Shown here: in pieces, positions 6,082-6,628 of the stretch | Layout: each line of letters begins with the position of its first letter | Numbering within the stretch: position 1 is the first letter of the stretch | Assembly: GCA_937968035.1 (NCBI GenBank) | Contig: CALBTS010000570.1 | Span: 1-6,628 of the forward strand | DNA length: 6,628 nucleotides | Reading direction: 5' to 3' | DNA from: an uncultured Methanomethylovorans sp. | Lineage (GTDB): Archaea; Halobacteriota; Methanosarcinia; Methanosarcinales; Methanosarcinaceae | The notes under the pieces: generated by a model | What the model was told of the DNA's origin: nothing | The model's input: only the letters and a program-made list of their open reading frames with translations | Database searches by the model: none | Made by a program: the position numbers and the translations under genes

Positions 6082-6294
6082 GTATTACAAATCCACTAAG
6101 AAGAATGAGTTGTTTCCTTTACCGGAATCTAGATGGCAATTCATATGTCATGATCTGCCTCAAGCTCATTTTATTGATTTTTGTCAAAATTATCTTTCTG
6201 TCACGCAGATATATACTAAAAGGTGAAAGTTTAAATAAAGATTTTTTAAGACCCATTGGATTGCTTTCCCTTTTCCGGTGGGTCTGTTTTTTTT
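6069..6294 (+). ncRNA. Candidate small RNA or untranslated leader
   Basis: About 225 bases lie between a candidate -7 element and a strong terminator and hold no convincing gene. The only open frame here (6105-6296) has no clear ribosome binding site, and its last codons and stop come from the terminator stem and T run. A short stable RNA, or a leader attenuated before genes to the right, are both possible. The transcript start is inferred from one promoter element only. Confidence 0.3.
6249..6294 (+). terminator. Strong Rho-independent terminator
   Basis: AGACCCATTGG (6249-6259) pairs with CCGGTGGGTCT (6275-6285): 11 pairs including two G-U, with a 15-base loop, followed by G and eight T (6287-6294). 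A second AGACC at 6296-6300 could pair with GGTCT at 6281-6285 instead, which would open the outer part of the stem. Confidence 0.75.
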
Positions 6295-6295
6295 A

Positions 6296-6628
6296 AGACC
6301 AGGACTTCAGGTTAGGAAAAACCTGGATTAAAATGCCTGGAGGTTCTTTGATTATGATAAACCCCAAAGGGATTAAGGAGTAGGTAGAGTGGAAACTGTC
6401 GAAAATATAATATAGTATTGCTACAGTACAGGACCCGTTACATTATGTTAATAATGCAGAGAAACCGGGGGTTGGCTGGTTGCTATATAGAAATGCTAAG
6501 AAATGCCCTCATTGAAAATTAGTCATTCATAACAAAGAATCCGGTAGGGACCATCCGTCTTTCAAAAAACCCTGCTCTGAGTGTAGCTCTTCTCAACAGG
6601 TGACCGGAATCCTCGAAAGAGTAACCGA
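6296..6628 (+). ncRNA. Structured RNA-like region, possibly 5' part of a group II intron
   Basis: No protein gene is seen, but the sequence has structural signs. CAGGTT/AACCTG (6308-6325) is a 6-bp hairpin, ACTGT/ACAGT (6395-6427) a longer-range stem, and CTC-GAAA-GAG near 6613-6622 a GNRA tetraloop hairpin. The end, GGAATC...GAAA...ACCGA, follows the same order as the GGGAAC...GAAA...CCGA stretch in domain I of the Lactococcus Ll.LtrB intron. Upstream, ACAAAGAATCCGGTAGG resembles the ACAAAGAAAGGTAAG stretch near its EBS1. The roughly 330-base distance is comparable to domain I. Against this, no clear GTGYG 5' end was found, and any reverse transcriptase/maturase would lie to the right of the window. 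These comparisons are from memory, so the assignment is tentative. Confidence 0.35.

Larger units (their letters stand above)
46..6628. mobile_element. Integrated tRNA-targeting element, one end (partial)
   Basis: A displaced tRNA 3' half is followed directly by a tyrosine integrase gene, an accessory gene and a primase-helicase operon, the usual build of an integrative element. The left boundary is placed in the tRNA anticodon loop, where similarity to a tRNA ends. The right boundary is not seen: no second copy of the tRNA 3' half occurs in the window. No relaxase, coupling protein, conjugation gene or phage structural gene is visible, so whether it is a mobilizable element, an integrated plasmid or a phage satellite cannot be decided. 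That it is an element is well supported; its type is inference. Confidence 0.7.

Noticed and set aside
6105..6296. Plus-strand open frame of 63 codons with a hydrophobic middle
   Set aside because: Its last codons and stop come from the terminator stem and T run, and it lacks a convincing start. The hydrophobic composition follows from T-rich DNA.
6349..6357. TGATTATGA, identical to part of the att core at 45-53, as the second attachment site
   Set aside because: Only nine bases match. None of the T arm or acceptor sequence accompanies it, so it is best explained by chance.
1..6628. CRISPR array, toxin-antitoxin pair or known defence genes
   Set aside because: No spaced direct repeats of the right size, and none of the small proteins shows a recognisable toxin, antitoxin or nuclease motif.

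Overview
The window looks like one end of an integrated mobile element in a Bacteroidota genome, probably Bacteroidales. Four things support the phylum: a tyrosine recombinase of the Bacteroidota type with non-canonical active-site positions, a large BT4734/VirE-type primase-helicase, start sites with few Shine-Dalgarno motifs and A-rich leaders, and -7 promoter elements of the TAnnTTTG form. Base composition is AT-rich, especially between genes.

Layout. Bases 13-55 (minus strand) are the 3' half of a CAU-anticodon tRNA. The match stops at the anticodon loop and no 5' half follows, which is what the displaced att copy of a tRNA-integrating element looks like. Next comes a 217-base leader with an imperfect inverted repeat and a possible promoter. 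The integrase gene (273-1505, +) and a 98-residue coiled-coil protein of unknown function (1556-1852, +) follow, closed by a Rho-independent terminator. Bases 1902-2281 hold no gene but contain several hairpins and palindromes. One hairpin is placed as a terminator for the opposing operon.

The minus-strand operon runs from 5963 down to 2282. It starts from a promoter with a TATCTTTG -7 element and encodes, in order, a 144-residue possible winged-helix protein, a cysteine-rich 132-residue unknown, a 121-residue unknown, and a 774-residue primase-helicase with a TTG start. The likely logic is integration and excision by the integrase, and replication of the excised form by the primase-helicase, with the small proteins regulating or accessory. 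That makes it an integrated plasmid-like element or satellite. No relaxase, conjugation or phage structural gene is visible.

Bases 5964-6628 hold no convincing protein gene but much apparent RNA structure: a divergent control region with a 12-base inverted repeat, a candidate plus-strand transcript of about 225 bases ending at a strong terminator, and then a structured stretch to the window edge that resembles the 5' part (domain I) of a group II intron. The intron reading is tentative because no 5' splice site could be assigned and any encoded protein would lie outside the window.
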